A DNA stretch of 64,000 nucleotides from Sipunculus nudus (GCA_026874595.1 CM049306.1:99503642-99567641); one strand, 5' to 3'; shown: positions 24,336-37,274, counted from the first letter of the stretch. Notes: generated by a model not told the origin, from the sequence alone. Made by a program: numbers and translations.

Positions 24336-26273
24336 TCATACAAATGTTTCTGCAATGTTATGTTTAAATACTATTAGTGATCTAACAGGTCTGTTAGAGA
24401 TTGACTCCCCTCTCTCATTGAGATTTGGGGTCAGTGGTTTACCTTGACCTGGCTTACGGCCAAGAGACCGGGTGAACGCAGGATTCTCGGAACGGTTCGT
24501 ATGTAGGTTCGGTGTGCTCCGTGATGTGGTGTGAAACCAGTTTCTACAAGATTCCCTCGTCGGATAAAATGGTAGTTCAGGTGGGACAAACACAACTTCA
24601 CAATCTTTCCGGCGTCTCGATTTCGGATCTGACCTACCATTTTGAGGGTAGGTAAACGTAGGCGTTTCTAGGTCAGATTGATAGTAAGCTCTGTATGTTC
24701 CACCAATTGGAAATTCACTTATGTTGTTACGAGGTGGTGATACTGTCATCCGTGGGATATGCTTCCGCTGTCTATCCAAACCGTCCTTGTTATTTTCTAG
24801 TCGTTTCTTCGGGGTTTTCTTGAGGTAATGCTGTTTATGGTTGGACGGAAGTGGTTGCCAATGAGAGTTGCTTCCAGTAGGATTTTTTAAATGTGGAATG
24901 TAATGTTGGTGGTACTCTGCTGAGCCACATGATACGTCAGGGTCAGAGCTGCTGCGCCCTACCGGATCTGGCCGGAACTGAATCAGTGCCGCATCAAGGG
25001 TCTTGACCCTTTTGGCACCACCTCCATTCACCCTCCCACTGTAATATCCAGTCGGTAAAGGCATTTTACCATTAAGTGAAGGTCCTGATATGGTGCTCAG
25101 TGACGTCACTGAGACGCTTCTATTGAATGGCTTGCCTGGCTGCCCGCGTTGGAAATACCTATACACATTTTCTCCTACCTCTCGCAATTTAAATATAGCA
25201 AAAAGATGTTCAGTTTCTTCCATCTTTGGTGGTTTCTTTTTGCAGAGGAGTGAGAAAGGCCAAGACTTTCTGCATTGGCTGCGAAATTTTTTGCTGCACG
25301 CAAGGAAAAACACAACATTTAATGCCGAATTCAACGCCAACAAAAGCTGAGTAATAGTTGCTAAGTGAATACTGACGTGGGCGAAATGAAGGTAATAAAA
25401 TGCTATCCACTTCCCACAAACCATTTGTGCTGTTTTGGTAAGTGGTCGAGTCATGTTGTCAATTTCACCGGCCGTGTATAAAGCGGTACAAATTAAATAT
25501 GAGTAACAAATGCACGTGACCACGTCATCAAGTCTCTCTGCCTTCAGGAAGGCGGATCTAGCACGAGCTTTAGGTCCGAATGTATCTGGGATCATCAGAA
25601 GTTGAAGCACTAAGATAGCCACCCAGGGGATAACCGACCAGCAGATCACGGATATATAAACATCGTACACCTTGTAAGCGTCTTTCAGGAACAGGTCCGA
25701 CAAGCACGTACGATAAACGATGACTCCTCCACCCGTTGCGATCTCGCGATCTTGGAAAGTGAAAATGTGAAGGAACCTTACCAGAAACCCACCACAGAAT
25801 ATCAGCATAGATATTTTCCAGGCCTTACTGTAGGTTGAGTATTGTATTGGCCATAGCGGGTGCCGTTGCACCATGTATTTGTCTATGGATATCCCAAGCA
25901 CGAAAAATGTCTGTATTGTCTGGCCCATTTTAACCACCGGAAACGCATGCGTGAACATTTTGGTAGGCCAGTTCTTTTCCCGCTCGGCTGCGACCACTCC
26001 GGTGTATTCCCATATTGCCAATGGAGTAAAACTGAAAACAGAACTAAAGAGGAAGGCACAGTCACAAAACATTAAAGCGGTCAGATACGCCGTTGCAGCA
26101 TTGCGCATGCCCTTTGCACTCAGCACTACGGCGGCGGCTAGATTACCCATAATTCCAAGGCCAGCCACCATGGGCAAGAAAATCCCATATCCTATGAATT
26201 GAGAAAGAGATGTTTCATGAGGCAAGCGGTCAGTAGGGGCTTGAACTGTTGACGTGCCGTTTACAATGCTCAT
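24336..26273 (-). CDS. class A (rhodopsin-type) GPCR, peptide-receptor-like, intronless
   Basis: A 645-residue uninterrupted frame; ATG with A at -3. It is a plasma-membrane receptor expected to signal through G proteins. Seven hydrophobic segments are visible at about 27-52, 60-82, 113-138, 151-173, 203-228, 251-270 and 297-325. Class A landmarks: GxxGN with N44 in TM1, D71 in TM2, D131-K132-Y133 in place of DRY at the end of TM3, P216 in TM5, and N315-x3-N319 in place of NPxxY in TM7. N5 is a glycosylation sequon. C190 is a loop-2 cysteine, but I see no clear partner at the top of TM3, and TM6 lacks CWxP. The C-terminal tail (about 326-645) is unusually long, basic and Ser/Pro-rich. The closest general type I can suggest is the FMRFamide/neuropeptide receptor-like group of invertebrates; the ligand is unknown. 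An acceptor-like TTTTGTTCCAG near 26518 suggests an intron in the 5' UTR. Confidence 0.85.
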   Translation of the reverse strand: MSIVNGTSTVQAPTDRLPHETSLSQFIGYGIFLPMVAGLGIMGNLAAAVVLSAKGMRNAATAYLTALMFCDCAFLFSSVFSFTPLAIWEYTGVVAAEREKNWPTKMFTHAFPVVKMGQTIQTFFVLGISIDKYMVQRHPLWPIQYSTYSKAWKISMLIFCGGFLVRFLHIFTFQDREIATGGGVIVYRTCLSDLFLKDAYKVYDVYISVICWSVIPWVAILVLQLLMIPDTFGPKARARSAFLKAERLDDVVTCICYSYLICTALYTAGEIDNMTRPLTKTAQMVCGKWIAFYYLHFAHVSIHLATITQLLLALNSALNVVFFLACSKKFRSQCRKSWPFSLLCKKKPPKMEETEHLFAIFKLREVGENVYRYFQRGQPGKPFNRSVSVTSLSTISGPSLNGKMPLPTGYYSGRVNGGGAKRVKTLDAALIQFRPDPVGRSSSDPDVSCGSAEYHQHYIPHLKNPTGSNSHWQPLPSNHKQHYLKKTPKKRLENNKDGLDRQRKHIPRMTVSPPRNNISEFPIGGTYRAYYQSDLETPTFTYPQNGRSDPKSRRRKDCEVVFVPPELPFYPTRESCRNWFHTTSRSTPNLHTNRSENPAFTRSLGRKPGQGKPLTPNLNERGESISNRPVRSLIVFKHNIAETFV

Positions 26274-27064
26274 TTTGTAATACTGCAGGTTAATATAATG
26301 AAATTCAAAGTCACAATTCGTAGTATAATGGCGTTCGGCCTTTCAATAGATTCCAGTAGGTTTATTTTTATCCTGGCTTCCGGAAGTCTTTCAAAGGGCT
26401 TAAGCTTATTGTTCAGCCGATGTCGCTATGCTTGTTGAGAATTGCTGCAAGTAAATACATTCTCATCCGGGGTCACGTGATATTGGTTCAAATCAATTTC
26501 ATCTCCACACGAGTCCTGGAACAAAAGAAAAAATACACTTTTAATAATACATTTTAGATGAAAGTGAAATTACATAGTTGCATGTTGACGGTGCAGTTCT
26601 AAAAGAATCGATAGTTGGTTTACGCTGAAATGAAACTTGAACTTCCTATACCCTGTGGGGAATAGCTTTATAATGTAAGGAATATTGTACGGTCAGTAAC
26701 CTCGCTATTGAACGAATATACGGTTAGCCATATGAAGATGCATAGTATATTATATTAGATTCTGTATACACAGGTATAATAATGGTCGTATCGTTGTACA
26801 CGAAGTGAATGCAGTTATATTTTCATAACCATGTGTAATTAATGGGGTTCATCTAAAGTTTTCATGCCTTCTCATGCATCTTTTAAACAATTTGTGTCTC
26901 TGGCGGGCTTGTGGCCCATAAATTGACCTTCTGACGTGGGTTTGGGATGGGAACCTTCAGTTCGTATAGGACCATGCATTGATAAAATTCTTTGGGTTAC
27001 CGTAAAGAACTTTCAAATTAACGGTTATTTATGCTATATATATTTATATCGTGGCTGGCTTCAT
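26274..27064. other. GPCR upstream region
   Basis: The presumed 5' UTR and promoter of the GPCR gene lie here. An acceptor-like TTTTGTTCCAG (minus strand, about 26518) could end a 5' UTR intron. No TATA box is convincing. Confidence 0.35.
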
Positions 27065-27303
27065 ATTAGCGGGGTTAATTCTAGGCGATCTGTTCAATTA
27101 TAGTGTTTCGCGAGGGCTCCATTTTCGCGATCTCACCATAATACAATAAACTATACAGAATCTATTAATTAACGCGACAGACATATAGATAAGATACCAA
27201 AGATGTTCATCTGTGTAATTAGGGCTTCTTATTCAAGAAGGCTTTGTTGTCGCGATAATTTCCCTTTTTTGGAACCTCGCGAAAACAAAGTCAACCACAG
27301 TAT
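27065..27303. repeat. MITE-like pair of TTTCGCGAGG inverted words
   Basis: TTTCGCGAGGGCTCC...CGCGA (about 27105-27137) is matched on the other strand by TTTTCGCGAGGTTCC...CGCGA (about 27250-27290). The pair flanks AT-rich sequence. This resembles small non-autonomous elements with CGCGA-rich ends; boundaries are uncertain. Confidence 0.4.
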
Positions 27304-28768
27304 ATGTAGGAGAGAGCACGGGGGTTGAGGCTGGAATTTCTATTGCTTGACAGGAATTTGGCTGGTTGGACAGTTCCGATGGAAAATATTTTCATATATA
27401 ACGCATAACAGACGAACTGTCATTTGAGTGATCATTTTGTAATGCACGGGATTTTCAATGTATATTTGCATGCATACATAGAACCTCCGGAGGGACACCC
27501 GTTAAGACGGCCCTGAACCTGTGATTGTGGTTGGCGGGAAACGTGAGTCATACAGTTTTTTCCTTTGAACCTCGAGTGCACTGGACTTTTATGTACGCCG
27601 AGGGCGCAGATAACTTTTATAAGCTGAATGCTAAATGCAGTTGGCATGATCTCATTGTTTCACCAGGTGTCAGTAACGTTATTCTATCATCTGGGTGTGT
27701 GCTGACAGCCTGAACATTACCACTAACGTACGTAGATCTAGAGACCCGTCTTGGTCACGAGACCCATTTTTCGGGTCTCGGTTTTGGTCTCGGTTGTCCT
27801 GCAGTGTCTCCGGCTAGGTCTCGATCATAAAACAAAATGGTCTCAATATGTTTTCTGGTCCTGGCATCGAGATCTACCATAGACTCCGGTTTTTTGAAGG
27901 AGTGAACCATGCTCTGTATATATGTGCGATTTGCTATATGTTTAATATTTACTTCCTAAAACAAGATGTTACATTTTTACACTACTGCTTGCGATATAAC
28001 AACACCTGTTTTTATCAGGGTTCACTGGTATTTAGTGGAACACAGACTCATATACAAGGGAATAAGTTAAACATGTGGTCTCGGTCTCCGATCCAATAGT
28101 TTCAGTATCGGTCACAAATCCCATGGATTCAGTATAAGTCTTAGATACCATGGTCTCGGATTCACATCCAGTGGTCTCGGTGGTGGTCTCGGGTTGCCCG
28201 GTCCCTAATCAATAATCAATAATTTAATATTCATTAAGTGTACTCTGTTGTGTATTAATGTTAAGCTACAGCGTCATGTAATATATATCTGTGAGAGACG
28301 CCCTCAAAATTCCATATTTCGCTATGTAATTATTCCTAACTTAACGCTCATGGTCCTGTGAGTATTTGCGGCTAATTACAAACCGTTGTATGTGGCGTCG
28401 TAACGTCTGACATTTGCCATTCATATATCCAGTAAATTTCTGACACAGTGGTCTTGATATATTCCAACTCATATGTATATTACGTGTAAGTGGAATGAAT
28501 TGGAATATGATACTGAGTATAAAGAGTGTGTGTATGTATCCAAATAAAGCGTGGCAAGTATATAGCATTGGGTAACATATACTAAAGTATATGTGTATAT
28601 GAGTAGTAGTGGAGCCCGCAAATTTCGTCAAAATGCGAATGAAATATAAGCCTTTCTTATAAATAACCATCTTGGTGAATTTTTGACATTGTATGTATGA
28701 TTTTAATTATTTCCTACGTCCATCTTAGGGGCTCCAACCTTGGAGCACCAATGACAAAACCTAAACTA
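27304..28768. other. intergenic with a GGTCTCG-rich patch
   Basis: No gene. Between about 27738 and 28200 the words GGTCTCG and CGAGACC recur many times (for example 27740-27800 and 28078-28195), suggesting an old short-period repeat split by AT-rich sequence. The rest shows nothing recognisable. Confidence 0.4.
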
Positions 28769-30624
28769 GTGGCCCGTGGGCCATGAGGCTCAGCTAATTT
28801 TGACTGGGTGCTCATTTTTTTTATTAATGTAAATATTGTCTGTGAGAATAGCATATGGCTAAAGCTACTGTATTGAAAAAAAAATGGACAGAAAATAAAA
28901 ATTTCAGGATTCATAGGAGACCTGCCCAGGACCCCCCAGGATTCTACAATGGAGGGTTCCAATAAAAATGGATAAAACTTGTACCCTGTCTGACTGGGTG
29001 CTCAAATCATGTTTCTGGTCCATAGCTAGCAGAGTATAGGTCACCATGATTCAATTTCAGGTTTCCAAGGAGAATTGCCAAGGATTTCCCTGAATGTCAT
29101 TTTAGATGAGGCTAGGGCTAATGGGTACAATTTGTGCCTTGTCTGTCTGCGAGCTCAAAACCATTTTTCAGCCCATAGGTCACACAATATAGGTCACCAT
29201 GACTTAATTTCAGGTTTCTAAGGACACTTGACTAGGACCTCCCTGAAATTTATGTTAAAAGATTCTAGGTCTAATGGATACAGTTTGTGCCCTGTCTGAC
29301 TGCCTTGGTGCGTATATGACATCTTTTCTGACAGGTTGCAAAATATAGGTCATGATGATCTAATTTCAGTTTTCCAAGGACATTGGCCAAGGACGTCTCA
29401 CAATGTTACATTAGAAGATTTTAGGCCTAACGGATACAATGTGTGCCCTGACTGACTGTCTGGGTGCTTAAGACTTCTTTTCCTAAAAGACGCAAAATAT
29501 AGGTCATGGTGGCCTAATTTCAGTTTTCCACAGACATTTGCCAAGGACTTCTCAGAATGTTACATTAGAAGATTCTAGACCTAACAAATACAATGTGTGC
29601 CCAACCTGACTTACTGGGTGCTCAAAATCCTGTTTTCGGCCTGTAGGTCACAAAATGTAGGTCATGACCTAATTTCAGGTTTCCAAGGAGATTTGCCTAG
29701 GACATCCCAGGATATTGCATTAGAAGACTCTAGGCCTAACAGATGCGATTTGTGCCCATCTGACATTCAGGGTGCTCAAAATCAGGTTTTTGTCTCGTAG
29801 GTCACAAAATATAGGTCACCATGACCTAATGTTAGGTTTAAAAAAAAAATTGCCTAGGACCTCCCTTAATGTCACATTGGAGGATTCTAGGCCTAATGGA
29901 TACAATTTGTGCCCCAACTGACATTCAGGGTGCTTTAAATCATGTTTTCGGCCTGTAGGTCACAAAATATAGGTCACCATGACCTAATTTCAGGTTTCCG
30001 AGGAGATTTGCCTAGGAGCTCCCTAAATATCACGTTGGAGGATTCTAGGAATTATCAATATACAATTTGTGCCCTGTCTGACTGTCTGGTTGCTCAAAAT
30101 CATGTTTTCGGCCCGTAGTTCATGAAATATAGGTTACCATGACCTAATTTCAGGTTTCCAAGGAGGTCTGCCTAGAAAATCCCAGGATGTTGTGTAAGAA
30201 GATTCTAGGCCTCGCAGATAAGATTTGTCCCCATCTGTCATTCAGGGTGCTCATATGACATCTTTTCCCTATAGGTCGCAGAATATAGGTCACAGTGACC
30301 TAGTTTCAGGTTTCCAAGGACATTTGCTTAGGATCTTTCAAAATGTTAGGTTAGAGGTTTATAGGCCTAATGGATACAATGTGTCTGACTGTCTGGGTGC
30401 TCAAAATCATGTTTTCGGCCCGTAGGTCACAAAATATAGGTCACCATGACCTAATTTCGGATTTTAAAGGAGATATGTCCAGGACCTCCCTGGATGTACA
30501 GTTAGAAGTTTCTAGGTCTAACGGTTACGATTTGTGCCCTGTGAACGGACGGGCGGCCAGACGGCCGGACGGACGCCGGGCAAGGGTGATCGCAATAGCT
30601 CAGATGACTTACAGTCAGAGAAAC
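28769..30624 (-). mobile_element. satellite-bearing interspersed element, copy 3 (reverse)
   Basis: The left end at 28769 is GTGGCCCGTGGGCCATG followed by AGGCTCAGCT (hairpin 2 module). The right end at about 30540-30622 is a GGACGGRC-rich stretch followed by ATAGCTCAGATGACTTACAGTCAGAG (hairpin 1 module, inverted relative to copy 1). The body has about 11 units of ~155-165 bp, recognisable by TGGGTGCTCAAAATC, TAGGTCACAAAATATAGG, TTTCAGGTTTCCAAGG and AGATTCTAGGCCTAA words. Many units contain AGGTCACCATGACCT or a near match. No coding capacity; open frames here are repeat translations. Confidence 0.75.
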
Positions 30625-33600
30625 TTATGGTCTTAAATTCGCCTTTTTGTTATACGTTTCTATGGTTTTGTGTGTGAGCAAACACAGTCCACATATCCGT
30701 GTTTACCACAACTACACTGCGCAATCAGAAGTGCGATCTTCAGTCTGCAACAACAAGGGAAATGTAACATGAAAGAAGAAACACCGATTTGAAGCTTTTA
30801 AATCTTGATTTGCCAGGTGGTATGTGGATGTTTTGAACCACTGATCGCGCCTCCCTCCTGTACAGGAGTAAGCAAAAAAGGAAACATTGGCAGATATACA
30901 TATTAATATGAGGAGAAAACCATATATTTAAAAAAATATTTAACATGCCTGGTGTGTGAAAAGGTCCCATTAAACAGAAAGTAGTATTTTCAAAATAAAT
31001 GTCAAAATATATGAAGTCAAATACTCAGGAAGAATTCTCTGTTATGCTATCCATATACTTTGTTAAAATAATAACACATTGGTCGATTGCAAAAAACGCG
31101 CGTGTACGCCTGTCAAGATGACACTCAAGTAATTGTAGCTATGCAGCCTATCACGATCTATTTTCACGATAAGTTCAAATGTACTCCCAAGAAGTGACAG
31201 ACGATTTTTCGACGACCTTTCATGCATGCAGTGCTGATGTAATGATTAAGCCTAATATGAAACTTTCAGAAACAATTTGAATCGTCTTATTTCTTAAATT
31301 AAAAAATAATATCCTATTCTTGTGTGAGAAATTTTTTACTTTTTTTTACGCCCACATCATTCCGACGGGCTATTGCTACCTTCCGCTACCTTCGTGATAT
31401 CACATATTTTTATTTAGAAAATTCTGTGAAGATATATTGAGTATACATGCAAAATTCATATAAAGATAGGGTAATAAACTAAACATTATAAATAATTCAC
31501 CTGGTAATATTGAGAGTGAGTATATGAATTATGGATCATGAAAACAATAGCAAGTCTAAGAATGACATGTTTAATTAAGTGTCTGAATAGAAAAATTAAT
31601 ATTCATCACTTCTAATATTAATCAAGTAAGAAAATATAAAAAGAATTATCAAATGTGAACACATAATAATGGTTGATGTGTTAGTCAAGATTCAAACTTC
31701 AACATCAGTTCCTACTATTTCAAACCAAAAACAAATTAGGTATGCCAGTTTGAAACAGAAAATCACATTTTCTTTGGAAGGTTTCAACACCTAACGCAAC
31801 AATATATAAAAAATAAAACCTCCAGTGCAGGAAATGCGACAACTGCTCCCGTTGGCAAGATCCCTATGCATTAAAATAAACTGAGACTTTTGTCAAATCG
31901 ATTTTGAATCGAAACTCGATTCGAATTGACTTATCGGTTATCTGCTTTAAGAGAGTATCCGTTCCTTACAATGAAACGGTGCTTTGACACGGCTTATACT
32001 GGTTGATGAAACAAAACGGCAACAATTTTTCTTTATTTCAAATGCATTTGGCTAAAAAGAAGACTGTCCAGAGGTGGCACTGTTACAACGATTAACAAAC
32101 GAACTGGGGTATACAGTAATACTGTCCACGAGGCAAGACTTTTGGCTATTTTAAATATCCCAAATATGATTAAACAACACTGCCTTAAGGTCTCTGAACT
32201 GTCCACGAGGCAAGACGTAAGGCTATCTTATATATCCTTAATATGATTAAATGACACTATCCTAAGGTCTCTAAACTTCCACGGGCACGTGCGAGCACCG
32301 TTTTAGTTATTACTTCATATTTTACAAACAACAGGTCTCGGACCCCTTAACATTGAGTTTCCTGTCACCGGTGGATTTTATCCCGATAGCAAAAAATGTT
32401 AAAAAATTCAAATATTTGACCAAAAATCATTTATTCTAGCATATCTGCATGTAAAAAATACAGAATATCTCTTTTTTAAAATCGTTAAAATTCACCCAGT
32501 TTGGGCGAAACCCAAAATTGTTTTTATATACCACATTGTACTGAGTTCTTTTAGCTTTCAGAAAATATACAATATATATACAAGTGGTCCAAGATCAATA
32601 GTTTATGTTATTTATAAGGAAATACTGAAAAAATGTTCACGGATTCCTTGAGAATTCTGAGTCCTCAAAGAATGCAGAACTTCAGCCGTATGCAGAACAA
32701 CATTCTGCTAATCTGATATTCCGTGACTGTAGTTTGAACCATTTTAAATATTTTAAATCTTTAATGGTATGATATATTGTGTGAACATGTTATTCAGGAA
32801 AACTGACCAAAGCTAATATTAACTGAATAACGTTTCTTCATTTTACAAATAGATGGTTCAGGACAGCTGGCCAATGTTAATATCCCTTATTTGCATTTCT
32901 CTTTATTACTTGGCAAAGTACCCATGATGGTTGTTCATTTAGTGATGGTAAATCTATGGGATAGCTATTGTCATTACGACACAAACGTGGAGAACCGAGA
33001 CTAATATATTTAATTTATATTTAATTCAAAGTTTTAAAAAACTTATTCTTTCACATGTATTTGTAAAATAATTTATAAAAGCATTACATAAAATGATAAA
33101 TTGGTATGAAAAAGCGAAAATATATTTGCGCAATGATAAATCTGACCGGTATGACTAAACTGAAGTTTGAGGGACATATTCAGTTAAAGAAAAAAAAAGA
33201 TTGATTTCTGGTTTGTGTACAATGTGAAGCAAAGACACTAACGTGGGCTGCTCGACGTCTGGTTGATGTCCCTCATTATAAGGCACCGTAATAAAAAGTT
33301 TTATCCTGTGAAGTGATCAATCGCATGTCTCCAGCAGACGATCACGTATATAATTAATACAAGACAGATAGGCGTATATATAAAGCAGAGAAGGCCGATT
33401 TGTCATTATGAGGAACAGTAGCATGGTTTCCCACCATATATTTCTGAGCTTCACAAAAGACTAGTTGTTTACCACACTGCGCATAATCGTAAGACTCTAC
33501 TGATTAGGGATTATGGGTAAAGAAATCCTTTCCCCACAATGCCCTGGGGCTTTTTAATACACCAGCGGCATAGGTGTAAATTGAGTGAGGAGGGTATAGT

Positions 33601-34708
33601 CCGTTACAATATATTGAATAAGAATTATTTCAAGGCAAATTGTATGAACATGAATGTTTTGTGGTAAGGACTTCATATAATAAGTTTTTTTTATGATCAT
33701 GAACATGTGCAATGCAGACTGTTTCCATGAACTTTGATAATGTTGATTGCTAACTTCCTGACTGAAAGAGGTTCGTTTTAAGTAGAAACGACCTCTGGCG
33801 GAAGGGTGATTACTTAAACCAGGAACTGATGGTGAACATCAATTCCCCCGATCCCATGCACGAATTTAATGTGATTTCAAAATGTTGAGGGGCACCTCTT
33901 TTATCAAAGAGTTCTATATCCGCTGTTTACGGACCTATCAAGAACTGGGATCGGCAGACATAGGACCATATTTTCACCGGAAAACTCCGGTTATTTATCT
34001 CCCCTGGTTTGGGAAATACATGTCATATTTAAAGGCTATACTGTCAGTCCTATATTGATGATTATATTTCCAGCACAATGAATATTAATGTTTTAGGACA
34101 AAGTAATCAAACACCTGCATGTCAGGCCAATATATGGGTGAGAATAAACCGTACAAGTCCACCTGCATGTATAACTGACACGAGTATATATGTCGGCATC
34201 TGGCCTCTGATATAGAACACAAAAATGACTGCGAGTTCCACGTGGCGAACAGGTGACATTGTGTCAGCCAACAGTCAGAAATAATGTATTGTCGGTTTAT
34301 TGACTTTAAGGCTATCAATTAATATTCCTCTTAATAGGAATAAGAAGTATATCATATAACGTTTAAAAGACGTTGGACTCTGCGTGTAGCTGAACGTAAC
34401 CGGCTCAAACTTTCAGAGTGAGACAAAGACAATTTTGAAATCTTGATTGTGATTCATTCTGTTTGTGATTTTTTCCTAGTATATAAAACCTGAAGTACAG
34501 AAGACACCACAGTTACATATGGTTCTTATGGTATACTGACCATCACCCACTTCTTCCTTATAGGGTGAAAAACTCCCTCGAGAAAATGCAGGCGTCGTGA
34601 CATGTAAAGCTTTGCCAAAAAAGGGCCTGTATACTTTGATTTGCAAAAAAAAAATATGCAAGACAAACAAGTTTTATCAAATAAACTTCATAAACCACGT
34701 TGAGGGAT
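30625..34708. other. intergenic AT-rich sequence
   Basis: No gene recognised. The only structure seen is a two-copy 77-bp tandem duplication at about 32121-32274 (ACTGTCCACGAGGCAAGAC at 32121 and 32198). Short open frames have no recognisable content. Confidence 0.45.
32121..32274. repeat. 77-bp tandem duplication
   Basis: Two diverged copies beginning ACTGTCCACGAGGCAAGAC at 32121 and 32198 and each ending in an AAGGTCTCTRAACT-type phrase. No function is suggested. Confidence 0.75.
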
Positions 34709-34759
34709 GGGGGGGGGGGGGGGGAAGGGCTTAGCTAAGATCAAGAATCTCCTCCCTTA

Positions 34760-35070
34760 GGCAAAAAAAAGGTATGGTTCTCGGGCACTTTTTTTTCATA
34801 AATCAATTCGGGCGAGCTATATTATTTTTTCCCCTGTTTTTTGTATGTTTCGATAAAAAATGTCATGATCAGGGAAAGCATGAAAATAACAGAATATTTT
34901 TGCTAAACAGGTAAAGCACTACACAGGAAAAAGAAATCTTATCAAAATTGTATTATTTTATCTTCTTGAAAGATGAAAATTAAAATTAAAAAAAAATTGA
35001 TGCGGGGGAAGGGGGGAGTTAAAATTGACGCGGGCGGTGCCTGAGAACCATACCTTTTATTTTTTTTGCC
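34760..35070. mobile_element. Harbinger-like MITE, copy 1 (311 bp)
   Basis: The ends are GGCAAAAAAAAGGTATGG followed by TTCTCGGGCAC, and on the right the complement GTGCCTGAGAACCATACC followed by a T-run and GCC. TTA precedes the left end; TAT follows the right end, so the target duplication is imperfect here. It is the same family as 43478-43816. The interior has TGCGGG words and no coding capacity. A G16 run lies just outside at 34709-34724. Confidence 0.8.
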
Positions 35071-37180
35071 TATTAGTATTCGCCCGTGAAATGTAGAGTA
35101 GCACGCATTCTTTTCGGTGTCACATTTGATATACATGGTCCTCATATATTCATGAATCATGTTGTGTATGGTTGAATATTGTTCTTTTGATAATTTTGTT
35201 TAAAAATATAGATTTCGCGTCAGGGCGATGGAAATGTATATAAAAAGACACAACAGCAATTGCATTTTATAGTTCCTAAATAAGGTTGTCTTATTCTTCG
35301 TAAAATTGCCTCAAAAGATTCTCTGGGTTCAAAATATTTCCAACTCCACGACCGACTATATAAGTCAAGGGTACCCGGAGGTTATTCAAACGTAATATAT
35401 AAACCAATGCATTCTAAAGTCGTTTTTTTTAATAACCGGTGATAAAATTAAATTTGAATGTAAAAGTTGAGGCTATTTAACAGAGAGATAAGGCCTTATA
35501 AGGGTAAAGAGTTAAATTAGGATAATTAATCAGCTTTTGACCTATTAATTGAGTTGCTGTAGTGTATGTATCGAATTAAAGCTGATCATACCTGTTGTCA
35601 CCATCCGATAATCGTCAGCGGACTGTCAGCCATGCACACGACTGAATGTCATGTATACATTGAATAAACCATCCATCCAGACTCCGGCAGGCAAATCCAG
35701 GACCGTCTGACTTGAAATCATTGGTGTGCAATCAATAAGCAGTTTAGCTGCCGTTCTATCCAACCCACAGACACTGCCTGTATATATCTGTACGTCCCTG
35801 AATGACTCGGACTTTTATTGAATTCCTCCTGCATCAAAATATGACATGTGATGACGACATCTCAGCATTAAAACTTAAATCCCCAGGTGGTAAAATGAAA
35901 CTCCCCGTGTGTAGTATTGTCAATTTTTGATTAAATATTATTCAGATGAGATTTGTTATACCCACGCAGGACTTGTGAAAGGCTACTCAAATGAACGGCG
36001 ATACATGCAGAGTTAATGTACACGTACATATTATAAACATGTTTCAGTCCCACTGCATGATTGCTGTATTTTTAACTTTTAGACATATTCCAAATAATGC
36101 TGCATTTTCATAATAGTAAAGTGTATCTTTTGTATTTTTGTTCTCGTGGCACATGTTTATTATGGATTAATCTTCACAAAAGCGTGATCAACTGAACAAT
36201 CCAGCTGTTTTTTTCGTTACTACCAGCTGGTAATCCGGAAAATCTGATTCAGACGTATGCACCTAGAAATTGATAAATCACCAATTATGTATGCATTTTA
36301 AAGTTAAATTGCTATAGCAACACGCATGAGATCCATTCCAAATTTTACGTGCTATTGTACACAGTGTAGTGCAGGCGATGTTATACACATCGAAGGCTTA
36401 TTATGAATGATGTGAGGCCCGCTGCCATGTTTTATAAACAAACCTTTTCAGAGAGCCACCAAATCAAGTCGTGCAAATATGAAACCATGCAGGCAAAATT
36501 GGATTTTGTCGATATTGTTCAGAGTTTCCATCAAAATTATATGTCTTCGGCGCCAAAACAGCATCAAATAACAGAAATACGAATGGCTGACTCGCGAGTT
36601 TGACAGCTATATATACTGTAGCGACGATTTCTGCTGTAAGTTATAATTGCCCAGGACATACGGCTGAGCACACATGCTTCTGGAATAAGCCGATGTTGAA
36701 AATGATTTCATGAGCCAACGATGGTTGGTTACTGGGTGCCTGTGCAGAATCAATCATGTGACAATTCAAGTGTTTGATAAACAGAGCTGTATATGTGTGT
36801 ATATGTGGGCTTCACAATTCTGCTGGTATTGGTATTACCCATAATCCACATGTAAAAGTGTGCAAGGTGACGTCACGCACCAGCTGCCGCACGCGCTTAG
36901 GGTGTTGCTAGATGCAAGATCGCGCGTCACTGATCCCAGCTTTTATCATTTTCTGGTCGGGCGGAAGCGTTATTGGCCAAATCCCCCATGAAGTTTTGGA
37001 TTATATAGGATTACATTTATTTTATTGTTATCTTTGTTTTTGAACATTGAATCCTAGCCGAGACTTTTTATTGGACTCACCTAATAATTTGATATCCAGC
37101 AACGATATACATGTATATATGTATATGATGTTTGATAAACGGTCCAGTAACGAGCGGGATTTAACTCCACATGGTGTAAT
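35071..37180. other. intergenic, one CpG/CRE patch
   Basis: No gene recognised. At 36868-36875 there is a perfect TGACGTCA (CRE) followed by a CpG-rich stretch to about 36940 (GCCGCACGCGC and ATCGCGCGTC). This could be a promoter, but I see no coding exon next to it. Confidence 0.35.
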
Positions 37181-37221
37181 CCCCCCCCCCCCTTCTCTCT
37201 CTCTCTTTCTTTCTCTCTCTC

Positions 37222-37272
<51 letters not shown>

Positions 37273-37274
37273 AA
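37181..37274. repeat. C12 run plus (CT)n / (CA)n microsatellite
   Basis: Twelve C followed by a CT-rich microsatellite with CTTT interruptions and a short CA end. The flanking open frames with Leu-Ser or Arg-Glu runs are translations of this repeat. Confidence 0.95.

Noticed and set aside
25090-26202. Plus-strand frames opposite the GPCR
   Set aside because: Shadows of the long minus-strand receptor frame.
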